A stretch of DNA of 31,994 bases from an uncultured Collinsella sp. (GCA_900755685.1 CAAEHI010000012.1:1-31994), one strand, 5' to 3'; positions 1 through 8,186 are shown, counted from the first letter of the stretch. Notes: generated from the letters alone by a model not told the origin. Program-made: numbers and translations.

Positions 1-747
1 ATCGTCGACTTGCCGCAACCGCCCGAACCCGAAATGGCGCAGATGACCGGAGCTCGATGCTGCGGAGCGGCAGCGTCTGCCGGCGGCATCGGAGGCGGCG
101 GGGCGGGGGGCGCGCTCCCCGAGCGGTATAGCGTAGCCACATCGATGCGCGTGGCGCCGGGCGTTACGCTCTGGGGTCCCGTCGCGGCGCCCGAGCAAGC
201 CGAGCTCATGGCACGTCCGGTGGAGCTATTGCTTGATGTCCTGCGTCGCGAATCCGACGTGGTCTTTATCGATACCTCGGTCTTTTGGGGCGACGCCGTG
301 GCGGCTGCGGTGGCGGCGAGCGACCGTTGCCTGGTCGTTGGCGATGCGGCGGTGTCGTCCGCGACATCGGCATCGCGCGTCATTGAACTGGCAAGTCGAG
401 TAGGTGTGCCGCGCACGCGCATGAGCGCCGTGTTCAACCGGTTCGGTGCGCGCGGGGCAGACGAGGACGTCGCCATGCGCTTTGAGATTGCCTGTGCGTT
501 GAGCTCAAAGATTCGTATCGCCGATGGCGGGCAGGATCTCGCCGCGCTCATGGCGTTTGGGCGCGCTGACGAGGCAGTGGGTCAGACGAGCGCTTTCGCG
601 ACCAGCGTGCGCGAGGCCACGCGCGAGATGCTCGTGGAACTGGGGTGCGCCGTCGGCCCTTGGAGCGATATGGTCGCCGACCGTGCAACGCGCACCGAAC
701 GCCCGCGTATCCGCCTTCCCTGGTCGCGCGAGGGTGATCAGCGATGA
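1..747 (+). CDS. TadZ/CpaE-like pilus-assembly ATPase, 5' end outside window
   Basis: The frame is open from the first base, so this is the C-terminal part of a longer protein. It resembles the MinD/ParA-type ATPases TadZ/CpaE, which place the Tad pilus machine at its site in the cell. Visible are a Walker-B-like segment (DVVFIDTS), the strand that follows it (CLVVGDAAVSS), and a helical C-terminus typical of the MinD fold. The Walker A motif would lie upstream of the window. An Ala/Gly-rich linker sits near residues 20-35 of the visible part. The stop overlaps the tadA start (ATGA), which implies translational coupling. The assignment rests mainly on position directly before tadA and on fold features; a generic ParA-like protein is the alternative. 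Confidence 0.72.
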   Translation: MVDLPQPPEPEMAQMTGARCCGAAASAGGIGGGGAGGALPERYSVATSMRVAPGVTLWGPVAAPEQAELMARPVELLLDVLRRESDVVFIDTSVFWGDAVAAAVAASDRCLVVGDAAVSSATSASRVIELASRVGVPRTRMSAVFNRFGARGADEDVAMRFEIACALSSKIRIADGGQDLAALMAFGRADEAVGQTSAFATSVREATREMLVELGCAVGPWSDMVADRATRTERPRIRLPWSREGDQR

Positions 748-2072
748 GCCTGCAAACGAGGATTAAGGCTGCCGGCGCTGCAGCGGCTGCAGCGCCTGTA
801 GATGCGGGGCGTCGTCGCGCGGTGAAACGACGCACCAAGCGCGCTGTGATGGACCGCATGGGTTACGACGAAGTGGCGCGTATCAGCGCCTATATCGACC
901 CGGCGCTTGCCCGCTCGGAATTGCGTCCCGCGGTGGAGGCGGCGCTCAATGTTGAGGAACCGACCGATCTCGCGACGTCCGAACGCGAGACCATCATCGA
1001 CGAGATTTTGGATGACGTGGTGGGCCTGGGGCCGTTGCAGCCGCTCATCGAGGACGACACCGTTACCGAGATCATGATCAACGGCTGCCGCTCGGCCTTC
1101 TTTGAACGCGGCGGCGTCTTGTACCCTATCGAGCATGCGTTTGAGGATGATGAGCAGATCCGTGTGCTTATCGACCGCATCATCTCGCCACTTGGCCGCC
1201 GTATCGACGAGCGCAGCCCCATCGTCAACGCTCGCCTTAAAACGGGCTATCGCGTCAACGCGGTGATTCCGCCTGTGGCGATTGACGGACCGATTCTCAC
1301 CATCCGAAAGTTCTCGGACCGCATCTGCTCGCTGGACGAGCTTGTGGGGCTGGGGTCACTGCCGCTTTGGTATGCGCAGCTGCTGTCGTGCGCGGTGTCG
1401 CTGCGACAGGACCTGGCGGTTGCGGGAGGCACGGGATCTGGTAAGACCACCCTGCTCAACGCGCTGTCATGCGAGATTTCCACCGGCGAGCGCATCTTGA
1501 CGATCGAGGACTCTGCCGAGCTCAAGTTTGCGCATCATCCGCACGTGGTGCGCCTAGAGGCGCGCGAGGCTTCAATTGAGGGCGAGGGCGCGGTGACGAT
1601 CCGCGACCTGGTGACCAATGCCCTGCGCATGCGCCCCGACCGCATCGTGGTGGGCGAGGTGCGCGGTGCCGAGTGCTGCGACATGTTGCAGGCCATGAAT
1701 ACGGGCCACGACGGGTCGCTCACCACACTTCATGCGGGTTCAGAACAGGAGACCGTGGTGCGTCTGACGTTGCTTGCACGTTATGGCATCGATCTGCCGA
1801 GCGAGCTCATCGAGGAGCAGATTGCCATGGCGCTCGACGGCATCGTGATGTCCGAGCGCCACGCCGATGGCAGGCGCTTCGTCTCCTCGTATTCGGGGGT
1901 GCGTCGCGCCGCGTCGGGCGGCGTAGAGCTCGAGCGCTATGTGACTTTCGATGCCGCCGAGCGCACCTGGGCGCTTGACCGCGAGCCGCCGTTTATCGCA
2001 GAAGGCCTGCGGTCGGGGACGCTCACACAAGAGGAGGTGGACGAATGGAGGTCGCTGTGCCCCTCGTCGTAG
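744..2072 (+). CDS. tadA: TadA/CpaF secretion ATPase of the Tad pilus
   Basis: This is a hexameric type II/IV secretion ATPase that powers Flp pilus assembly at the cytoplasmic face of the membrane. The 442-residue product has the CpaF N-terminal domain with EIMING near residue 110, Walker A GGTGSGKTT at 228-236, an Asp-box ILTIEDSAEL just after it, the Walker B region RPDRIVVGEVRG at 297-308, and the His box with TTLHAGS around H330. Length and motif order are normal for TadA. The ATG overlaps the stop of the preceding ATPase gene (ATGA), and its 3' end overlaps tadB by 28 bases, so the genes form one transcript. A basic Ala-rich N-terminus precedes the folded part. Confidence 0.96.
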   Translation: MSLQTRIKAAGAAAAAAPVDAGRRRAVKRRTKRAVMDRMGYDEVARISAYIDPALARSELRPAVEAALNVEEPTDLATSERETIIDEILDDVVGLGPLQPLIEDDTVTEIMINGCRSAFFERGGVLYPIEHAFEDDEQIRVLIDRIISPLGRRIDERSPIVNARLKTGYRVNAVIPPVAIDGPILTIRKFSDRICSLDELVGLGSLPLWYAQLLSCAVSLRQDLAVAGGTGSGKTTLLNALSCEISTGERILTIEDSAELKFAHHPHVVRLEAREASIEGEGAVTIRDLVTNALRMRPDRIVVGEVRGAECCDMLQAMNTGHDGSLTTLHAGSEQETVVRLTLLARYGIDLPSELIEEQIAMALDGIVMSERHADGRRFVSSYSGVRRAASGGVELERYVTFDAAERTWALDREPPFIAEGLRSGTLTQEEVDEWRSLCPSS

Positions 2073-2971
2073 GGGGTTTGGCAGGGTTTTCTGTTGCGAC
2101 GGCGTGCGGGGCGGAACCTCGTGTGCCGCAGGTGCCGCCGGCGGAGCTGGCGCGTCAGGCGCTCGAGACGGTGGCAGAGAAGCTGCCGCGTGAGCTGGTG
2201 GAAAACGATCTGCTGAAAAAGATCGCCCGTTCGTGGGCATCGCTGGCTCCGGCGCATCGCCTTGGCCTCGTGATTGAAGATGCTTCGGGGCGTTTGGCGT
2301 TTCTACTGCTATCGAGCGGTGTCTGCAGCGTTTTACTAACGATGGTGTCGTTATCGCCCCTCGGGTTTGCCTTGGGACTTGTTGCTCCGATTGCCGCTGG
2401 CGCCGCTCGGGATGGCTTTGAGAGCCGGCGCGAGCAACACGATGCAGAAGAGGCCATGCCCGAGGCGTTTACCGCACTTTCCATGTCGCTTGCCTCGGGA
2501 CATTCGCTGGCCCAGGGCATGCGCTTTGTGGGCGCTCATGCGCAAGAACCGGTGCATACCGAGTTTTTGCGGGTGGCGGCGGCGATCGATTGCGGTATCT
2601 CGGCGACCGACGCGCTCGATGACTTGCTCGTGCGCATCGACGCCCCCGGTCTTTCGCTTGTGACCTTGGCGCTTAAGGTGTCACAGCGCACCGGCGCTCC
2701 GCTTGCCGACTTGCTGTCCGAGGCGTCGAGCATGGTAGGGGAGCGCATTGAGCTCAAGCGCCGCCTGGATGTCAAGACGTCGCAGGCTCGCATGTCGGCG
2801 CATATGGTCGCGGCGATGCCGGCGGGCATGTGCGCGGTGTTGGCGCTGCTTTCGGCAGATTTTCGTCGCGGTCTTGCGACGCCTGCCGGTGCGGGCGCTG
2901 TGGTGCTGGGTCTCGCCCTCAACGCCGTTGCCCTGGTGGTTATCCGGCGCATTATGAGGGTGGAGCTATGA
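2045..2971 (+). CDS. tadB: TadB-like inner-membrane platform protein
   Basis: This is a type II secretion F (T2SSF) domain membrane protein that forms the assembly platform with TadC and contacts TadA. The 308-residue product has a hydrophobic N-terminus, a membrane segment pair near residues 84-118, a cytoplasmic T2SSF helical domain (about 130-250, with EAMPEAFTALSMSLASGHSL and ALKVSQRTGAPLADLL) and two C-terminal membrane segments. It starts inside the end of tadA (28-base overlap), preceded by an AGAGGAGG-like ribosome site. The same overlap style continues into tadC. It is assigned as TadB rather than TadC because it comes first and is longer. Confidence 0.9.
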   Translation: MEVAVPLVVGGLAGFSVATACGAEPRVPQVPPAELARQALETVAEKLPRELVENDLLKKIARSWASLAPAHRLGLVIEDASGRLAFLLLSSGVCSVLLTMVSLSPLGFALGLVAPIAAGAARDGFESRREQHDAEEAMPEAFTALSMSLASGHSLAQGMRFVGAHAQEPVHTEFLRVAAAIDCGISATDALDDLLVRIDAPGLSLVTLALKVSQRTGAPLADLLSEASSMVGERIELKRRLDVKTSQARMSAHMVAAMPAGMCAVLALLSADFRRGLATPAGAGAVVLGLALNAVALVVIRRIMRVEL

Positions 2972-3609
2972 GCGCCCCAGTTGCAGTTGCGGCTTGCCTG
3001 TGCGCCCTGAGTGTATTTATCGCGACGGGTTTGGATCGGGCGGATGCACGCAAGATCGCAGGGGCCTGCAAGCGCGAGGCGGTGCTGGTCGCTGCCGCGG
3101 GTCGCTCAGTGGTCGATGCCCTGACCGCGCGAGTGAAGGGCGCGGTTGGAGCGGGCGGCCCGGCGCGAGTTTCGCTCGGCGAAGTGTCCGAGATGATCGA
3201 TGTTGTGCGCTTGGGTCTTTCGGCCGGTCTTTCGTTTGATGCGGCGCTTGAGATTTTCTGCGCCAACCGCCGGTCAGTGCTGGCTCTTCGCCTTGAGCGG
3301 GCCTGCATGGCGTGGCAGGTGGGCGTGGGCACGCGTGAGGACGAGTTGTTGGCCGCCGCGCGCGATCTGGACGTACGAGCGCTCGAGACCTTTGCCATCA
3401 CGGTGGGGCAGGCGCTCGCCCTGGGTGCCCCACTTGCCGAGACGCTGGCCGCTCAAAGTCGCGAGATCCGTGCGGCTCATCGCGCCGCGGTCGAGCGTGA
3501 GATCGAGCGTGCGCCCGTCAAGCTGCTGATCCCCACCGGCACGCTCATCTTGCCGGCGTTGCTTCTGTCCATATTGGGCCCGCTGCTGGGAGCAGGCGGG
3601 ATGATGTAG
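2968..3609 (+). CDS. tadC: TadC-like inner-membrane platform protein
   Basis: This is the second T2SSF-domain platform protein of the Tad system, 213 residues. It has an N-terminal membrane segment (about 4-20), a T2SSF helical core (EMIDVVRLGLSAGLSFDAAL, then ITVGQALALGAPLAETLAAQ), and a C-terminal hydrophobic hairpin (LLIPTGTLILPALLLSILGP). The ATG at 2968 overlaps the tadB stop as ATGA, which fixes the start. A longer in-frame reading from 2830 would overlap tadB by more than 140 bases with no added homology and is not used. The protein is on the short side for TadC but has the complete core. Confidence 0.88.
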   Translation: MSAPVAVAACLCALSVFIATGLDRADARKIAGACKREAVLVAAAGRSVVDALTARVKGAVGAGGPARVSLGEVSEMIDVVRLGLSAGLSFDAALEIFCANRRSVLALRLERACMAWQVGVGTREDELLAAARDLDVRALETFAITVGQALALGAPLAETLAAQSREIRAAHRAAVEREIERAPVKLLIPTGTLILPALLLSILGPLLGAGGMM

Positions 3610-3619
3610 GGAGGAATAC

Positions 3620-3853
3620 ATGAACACGATGGTCGAAGTTGCTGACAAGGCTTGGAACTGGGCTTTTTGCCGGGCGATCCGCGCTCGCCAGCATGCCAAG
3701 GAGCTGTTGCGGGAGGAGAGCGCGCAGGGTACCACCGAGTGCGCCATTTTGGTGGGCGTGCTTGTGGTGATCGCGATTATTGCCATCGTTGCATTTAAAG
3801 GCAAGGTCCAAGATCTATGGAACGCTATCAGCGAGGGCATCAACAGTCTGTAG
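3620..3853 (+). CDS. Flp-type pilin
   Basis: This 77-residue class III prepilin is a likely major subunit of the Tad pilus. A 35-residue basic leader ends in EESA, followed by QGTTEC and a 20-residue hydrophobic stretch (about 42-59), then a short amphipathic tail (KVQDLWNAISEGI) typical of Flp pilins. Cleavage is expected between A35 and Q36, placing the conserved Glu at mature position 5. Flp pilins usually have Glu-Tyr here; this one has Glu-Cys. A strong GGAGG site precedes the ATG. Its position straight after tadC fits. Cleavage needs a TadV-type prepilin peptidase, which is not in the window. Confidence 0.85.
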   Translation: MNTMVEVADKAWNWAFCRAIRARQHAKELLREESAQGTTECAILVGVLVVIAIIAIVAFKGKVQDLWNAISEGINSL

Positions 3854-4380
3854 AGGGCGAGCGCCCCATCGGGGTGCTGCTGGTGTTTGCTTGCCTGACC
3901 GTGGCGATAGCGGCGGTGCTTTGGGGGCTTAACGCCGCGCGGCAGCAGCGTCCTGGGGCCGCCTTCGATTCGGGCTCAGATTCGGCGGTGGCGACTCAAA
4001 AAGATGAGATGCGAGATGCGGACGATTCGGATGTCGCTGTCACGGCGCAAACCTTTCTGCGGACGCTCGACAAGCGGTCTGGCACTGCGACGGATTCGCC
4101 TGAGGACAACGCGATTGCGGTCCGGCTTGCATGGTCCGAGGACCGACCGATGACCGAGGCAGCGGCGGATATGTTACGCGCCTACCGCGAGGTGCCAACG
4201 GCCCAGCTCGCCCTGAGCGGCTATCTCGATATTAAGGGCAACGTATGGGGCGCCATCGTGCGTGACGGACGCGGCTGGGTCGATATGGTGACGGTTGCCG
4301 CGGATACCGGCGATGCTTCGTGTCGTCTGCGCGCCGTGCGCCTGGTCCCGCAAACAATAAGCTCAAAGGAGGGATCGTGA
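3817..4380 (+). CDS. Tad-locus single-pass membrane protein, unknown function
   Basis: I do not recognise a family. The 187-residue product has a short polar N-terminus, one membrane segment (about 18-38, starting IGVLLVFACLTVAIAAVLWG), an acidic low-complexity linker (about 50-75) and an extracytoplasmic domain that ends SCRLRAVRLVPQ. The linker and topology resemble accessory proteins with a C-terminal domain outside the membrane. The ATG lies inside the pilin gene (37-base overlap) in another frame, which suggests coupling. A later non-ATG start nearer the membrane segment is possible. Context alone suggests a pilus assembly or anchoring role. Confidence 0.75.
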   Translation: MERYQRGHQQSVEGERPIGVLLVFACLTVAIAAVLWGLNAARQQRPGAAFDSGSDSAVATQKDEMRDADDSDVAVTAQTFLRTLDKRSGTATDSPEDNAIAVRLAWSEDRPMTEAAADMLRAYREVPTAQLALSGYLDIKGNVWGAIVRDGRGWVDMVTVAADTGDASCRLRAVRLVPQTISSKEGS

Positions 4381-4381
4381 A

Positions 4382-4600
4382 ATGCATGGCGTTCTGCGTG
4401 AAGAGGTTGCCCAAGCGACTGTGGAATACGCCATCGTCACGGTGGCGCTGTTATCGATCGTGCTGGCGATCGCGGGGCTTTGGCGTGCTGGCACCGATGG
4501 GCGCTTGGCGGCGCTGGTTGAGCGGGCGGCATCCCATGGCGTTGCCTCGACGTCGGTTATCGACGCCGCTGCGGGCGCTAAGGACATTGCGTTGTATTGA
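4382..4600 (+). CDS. Small Flp/TadE-like pilin
   Basis: This 72-residue prepilin-like protein has a 10-residue leader (ending REEVA), then QATVEYAIVTVALLSIVLAI, which is the pilin N-terminal helix with the Glu-Tyr pair at mature positions 5-6, and a short Ala-rich tail. Cleavage between A10 and Q11 is expected. It carries the more canonical Flp Glu-Tyr pair, so it could be the major pilin rather than the product of 3620-3853. The start is two bases after the previous stop with AAGGAGGG upstream. The 3' end overlaps the next gene. Confidence 0.8.
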   Translation: MHGVLREEVAQATVEYAIVTVALLSIVLAIAGLWRAGTDGRLAALVERAASHGVASTSVIDAAAGAKDIALY

Positions 4601-5072
4601 TATCGCGCGCGAGGACCGGGCGCAGTCTACGGTCGAGGCCGCTTTTTTGCTGCCGACGTTTCTGACGCTCATTCTTCTCGCACTGCAACCGGTGTGCCTG
4701 CTCTATGCGCGCGCGGTCATGGAGTCTGCCGCCGCCGAGACCGCGCGGCTCATGACCACGACGACGGCGGAGGACGACGATCTTAAGGAGTTCACCCGCC
4801 GCCGGCTTGCCGCGGTGCCCAACGTTTCGATCTTTCATGCCGGCGGGCCGTTGTCGTGGAATATCGAGCTTGGTCGGGCCGGTGCGGGTGGCGTCTCGTC
4901 CGTGTCCGTTTCCGGCGAGGTCAGGCCGTTGCCTGTGATCGGTGCGTTTGCGCAGGCTATGGGTGGTACCGCCGAGGGCGGCTACGTTGAGCTCAAGGTC
5001 GATGTCTCGTATCAATCACGTCCCGAATGGCTGGAGGGAGATTATGATTCGTGGATTGCTACATGGGATTAA
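4587..5072 (+). CDS. TadE-like pseudopilin
   Basis: This TadE-family minor pilin has a short leader (IAREDRA), the processing site before QSTVEAAF, a long hydrophobic helix (LLPTFLTLILLALQPVCLLY), and a globular C-terminal part with beta-like segments (VSSVSVSGEVRPLPVIGAF). The start is uncertain. I use TTG at 4587, just after an AAGGA, giving 161 residues. An ATG at 4536 would add 17 basic residues but overlaps the previous gene by 65 bases. The frame stays open further upstream only because it shadows the neighbouring gene. Its 3' end overlaps the next gene by 29 bases. Confidence 0.8.
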   Translation: MRCIDIAREDRAQSTVEAAFLLPTFLTLILLALQPVCLLYARAVMESAAAETARLMTTTTAEDDDLKEFTRRRLAAVPNVSIFHAGGPLSWNIELGRAGAGGVSSVSVSGEVRPLPVIGAFAQAMGGTAEGGYVELKVDVSYQSRPEWLEGDYDSWIATWD

Positions 5073-7197
5073 GCGTTTCTGGTCTAGATGCGTTTTGACG
5101 CGCCGTCCGAGCTGCCATCGCAAGCGAGGCGGCTTTATGGGCCGCGCCGGTATCGACCTGTTTATCGAAGACGGTGCCTACACCACGCTTTCTTCTGCCG
5201 TGGTCATCCTAGTGGTGCTCACGTTGTTGTTTTCGTCGACCGCGGCGATATGGAGCATGTCGCGTGCCGGGGATACCCAGGTGGCGGCCGATAGCGGCGC
5301 GCTGGCGGGTGCCAACGTAGTGTCGTCCTATCACACGGCTGCCACGGTGGTTGATGCGAGCATCTTGAGTCTGGGGCTGGCGGGGTTTGCCACAATCGGG
5401 ACGGGCCTGGTCGCCATCCTCATCCCGGGTGCCGAACCAGTTGCCGGCAATATGGTCGACACCGGGATTGAGATCATTAAAACGCGCAACAAGTTTGCCA
5501 AAAGCGCATCGGAAGGCTTACAGAAAATCGAGACGGCTCTGCCGTATCTGATCGCCGCGCGTGCCACGCAGGCGGTGTCGGCGCAGGATACCGATAGTGT
5601 GACCTATACCGGTACGGCGCTTGCCGTGCCCAGGACATCCGAGTCTGATTTTGTTGCGCTCGAGGGTTCCGAGATCTCGACCGATGCCATTAAAGATGCG
5701 TCGGAAGATCTGGAGCGCGCGGCCGAGGAGCTACAAAAAGCATCGGAGGAGACGGCGAAGGCAAAGGAGCGTGCCTGGCTAGCGGATTGCGGTGGATCGG
5801 ATAAAGGTTCGGTCGGCAGCTGTTCGTGTATGTGGGAGCGCGCGAAAAGCCTAACGGATCTCTCCGGTGTTCAAAATCCGCATTACGCTTCGAGCGTTAC
5901 GTGGGAGCCTCAAGTTGCCCTTGATCGCGCGAAGGACTACTACCATTGGCGTCTGACAAATGAGAAGCCCCACGGCTCGAGTGTCGAGATGAGGGCAGAG
6001 TCTGCGGCGCGTAAGGCGTTTTATACCTATGCGAGTGCGGAGGTCGATCGGGCATATATAACCGAGAACGGAGACAGGGTTTCCTCCTATATTCCACTGT
6101 TGCCGCGCAACTCTGATGAGGTTCGGGCGACGGAGCTCTATACCGATGCGGTGTGGCCGACGAGCGTGAACGATGACAAGGCGTATCTGCATTACGGGAC
6201 GACCTGCCCTAACTATAAGAAAGGGACGCCGAGCGGATTTGCTTCGGTTGCCGATTACGATGGACAGGATAAATGCAGCAAATGCCATTTTGGCGTTTCG
6301 TCGCTTGGTGCTGTTGCGGCGCCTTCAACCTCTATCGAAAACGGCTTCGAGTATCACTTTGACAAGTTTAAAGACGCCCTGGAAGACTACGTCGAATGCC
6401 GCAACAAAGAGCTCGAGCTCGAACGTCAGACCGAAGACGAGACCGACCGTGCGAGCAATGCGTTTGACCAGGCCATCAAAGCGCTTTCGGGCGAGCGTCC
6501 GCGTATCGCTCCGCCCGGTCGCAACGGCGTAGTTGCCCTTGCGGTTTCGGGTGCCATCTCGAGCCCCGATGAGCTCAACTCTTCGTTTAGCACGGCAGTC
6601 AGGCTCGGCGATCGCGGTGCTATCTCTGCCGCGGTGTTGGCACCCGATGAGGCGACGGCGCAAAACAACGTGCTTTCGCGATTTTTCTCGACATTGAAGG
6701 AACGCTCGGGCGGCGTTGCCGGCGTGCTCGACGGCGTCATGGATGTTTGGGGACGGCTGCTCGTAGGATACGGTGATATCCAAGGTTCGGCCGACGAACT
6801 TATGGACGAGATGATTAAAGGCCTAGGAGGGGGCAGCGGCGCGTTGGGTTCCATCGCATCGTGGCTCGGCGATACCGTTTCGGCGTCCATGGCGGCGTTG
6901 GGTCTGGAACCGTGCGACTTGCGCCTGCGAAAGCCAGTGCTGACCGATTCCGCCAACGTCATTAAGAGCCCGGGGTCTGACATTGCTGGTCTCTCTCAAG
7001 CGCAAGACAAGCTGCGAAGTATTCCGTTGGGCGTGACCGATCCCAAGGCGCTTTGCGAGGCGTTGGAATATCAAGTCGAACGCACCATTAGCGGTACGGT
7101 GTTCACGCTTGCGGAGATTCCTCTGCCCGGCGGCGGCTCCATCCCACTCACCGTCGATGTTGCCACGCTGGTTGGCGCTCTGGGCGGTGGGTCGTAA
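5044..7197 (+). CDS. Large TadG-like pilus-associated protein
   Basis: This 717-residue protein has an N-terminal membrane helix (about 50-71) followed by the AADSGALAGAN signature that TadG-like proteins carry directly after their helix. A second hydrophobic stretch (about 104-130), a coiled-coil-prone Glu/Lys-rich region (about 215-245), and a long extracytoplasmic part follow. Cysteines occur in pairs (CGGSDKGSVGSCSC near 247-260; C411-S-K-C414-H415). The leader contains DGAY without the Glu expected at position 5, so processing may not occur. The ATG at 5044 has GGAGG six bases upstream; M32 is an alternative start. It is probably a tip or surface component of the pilus; the function is inferred from family and context. 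Confidence 0.78.
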   Translation: MIRGLLHGIKRFWSRCVLTRRPSCHRKRGGFMGRAGIDLFIEDGAYTTLSSAVVILVVLTLLFSSTAAIWSMSRAGDTQVAADSGALAGANVVSSYHTAATVVDASILSLGLAGFATIGTGLVAILIPGAEPVAGNMVDTGIEIIKTRNKFAKSASEGLQKIETALPYLIAARATQAVSAQDTDSVTYTGTALAVPRTSESDFVALEGSEISTDAIKDASEDLERAAEELQKASEETAKAKERAWLADCGGSDKGSVGSCSCMWERAKSLTDLSGVQNPHYASSVTWEPQVALDRAKDYYHWRLTNEKPHGSSVEMRAESAARKAFYTYASAEVDRAYITENGDRVSSYIPLLPRNSDEVRATELYTDAVWPTSVNDDKAYLHYGTTCPNYKKGTPSGFASVADYDGQDKCSKCHFGVSSLGAVAAPSTSIENGFEYHFDKFKDALEDYVECRNKELELERQTEDETDRASNAFDQAIKALSGERPRIAPPGRNGVVALAVSGAISSPDELNSSFSTAVRLGDRGAISAAVLAPDEATAQNNVLSRFFSTLKERSGGVAGVLDGVMDVWGRLLVGYGDIQGSADELMDEMIKGLGGGSGALGSIASWLGDTVSASMAALGLEPCDLRLRKPVLTDSANVIKSPGSDIAGLSQAQDKLRSIPLGVTDPKALCEALEYQVERTISGTVFTLAEIPLPGGGSIPLTVDVATLVGALGGGS

Positions 7198-7673
7198 TGA
7201 GTATCCGCATGCGTCTGCGCGAGGAGCGCGCCCAAGCGACGGTGGAGATGGCGGTGGTTACGCCCGTTTTGCTGGTGCTGGCACTCATCGTGTACAATGT
7301 CATGATCTTTGCCAGCGCTGTCGCGCGCTTCGACCGCGTGGTACCCGACATCGTGTTGGCGCACGCCGTGGCGTCGGAGGGGGAGGGCGACGAAAGCTCT
7401 GCCGATGCCTCGGCGACGGTTCAGACTCAAATTCTGAATGCCATGGAAGGCTATGACTTGCGGATCGAAGTGTCGAGCGAGCAAGGCGCGAAGGCATCGG
7501 ATGGTGGCCTGCTCTCCCTATCCGGTACGTTTAGGACCTACACCTGCACCATGCACTATGAGCCGTGGCCGACTTCTCTCAGCATCGCTGGCGTTTCGCT
7601 GGGGGCGCCGACAACGTTGTCGCACGAGCGCGCGGTGACGGTCGATCCATGGCGTCCGGGGGTGGTCATGTGA
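7197..7673 (+). CDS. TadE-like pseudopilin
   Basis: This 158-residue TadE-family protein has the leader MSIRMRLREERA, a processing site before QATVEMAV, a hydrophobic helix (TPVLLVLALIVYNVMIFASA), then a globular domain with two cysteines far apart at most (one visible, YTCTMHY). The ATG overlaps the previous stop (TAATG) by one base. It is the last clear pilin-like gene of the locus, and two TadE-like genes flanking a TadG-like one is the usual minor-pilin arrangement. The family call is firm; the exact role in assembly is not visible. Confidence 0.85.
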   Translation: MSIRMRLREERAQATVEMAVVTPVLLVLALIVYNVMIFASAVARFDRVVPDIVLAHAVASEGEGDESSADASATVQTQILNAMEGYDLRIEVSSEQGAKASDGGLLSLSGTFRTYTCTMHYEPWPTSLSIAGVSLGAPTTLSHERAVTVDPWRPGVVM

Positions 7674-8029
7674 CCGCGGTCTCGTCCTACATCGCCTACG
7701 CGCGGGCACTCAACAGGCTGGGTTGGACGCCGGCCGAGTTTGCGGTGGCGGAGTCGTTTGTCGTGCGCCTGCGCGGCATGCTGGGACGGCGTCCGGTTGC
7801 CGCCAACGGCCTGCCGCTCGTCATGGCGTTTCCACGCTGCTCTTCGGTCCATACGTGTTTTATGGCCTATCCCATCGACATCGCCTTCATCGATGCGCGC
7901 GGCTATGTCCTCGTATGCTACGAAAACGTACGTCCCTGGCGTATGTGCTCCTGCCCCGGCGCCTGGGCCGTACTAGAGCGCCCTTCAATCATTGTTTCGA
8001 CCCCTGCTCTCCAACGCGTGCCGGCTTAA
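7670..8029 (+). CDS. DUF192 family protein
   Basis: This 119-residue protein of the DUF192 family (small beta-rich domain, often exported, function unknown) shows the family pattern RLRGMLGR, then VMAFPRCSSVHTCFMAYPID, then IAFIDARGYVL. The usual tryptophan of the FWM motif is replaced (TCFMAY). No clear signal peptide is present, so it is probably cytoplasmic here. The GTG at 7670 overlaps the previous stop as GTGA and is the most economical start; an in-frame ATG at 7649 is the alternative. It is the last gene of the Tad transcript and may be a passenger. Confidence 0.78.
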   Translation: MTAVSSYIAYARALNRLGWTPAEFAVAESFVVRLRGMLGRRPVAANGLPLVMAFPRCSSVHTCFMAYPIDIAFIDARGYVLVCYENVRPWRMCSCPGAWAVLERPSIIVSTPALQRVPA

Positions 8030-8126
8030 GGGACTGAGCGAAAAACTTCTTGCTGCCGGCTGATGCCTCTGACGTGCCGATTTATAGAACCGAGGCTGTG
8101 CTCAAAAACTTTTTTAAAATTCTCGG

Positions 8127-8154
8127 TTGACCGGAACGCGTCCTTGGTTATACT
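8127..8154 (+). promoter_or_regulatory. tRNA-Phe promoter
   Basis: TTGACC at 8127-8132 and TATACT at 8149-8154 are separated by 16 bases, and the tRNA starts 33 bases after the -10. An A/T tract (AACTTTTTTAAAA) directly upstream looks like an UP element and recurs before other tRNA genes in the window. Confidence 0.8.
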
Positions 8155-8186
8155 AATCAAGCCTTGAAACAAGGCACACCTCAAAT

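Noticed and set aside
2830..2967. Longer N-terminus for the TadC-like protein
   Set aside because: It would overlap tadB by more than 140 bases; the ATGA overlap at 2968 is consistent with the rest of the operon.
6274..6288. C-type cytochrome call for the TadG-like protein
   Set aside because: A single CXXCH without other cytochrome features is weak; kept only as a low-interest note.
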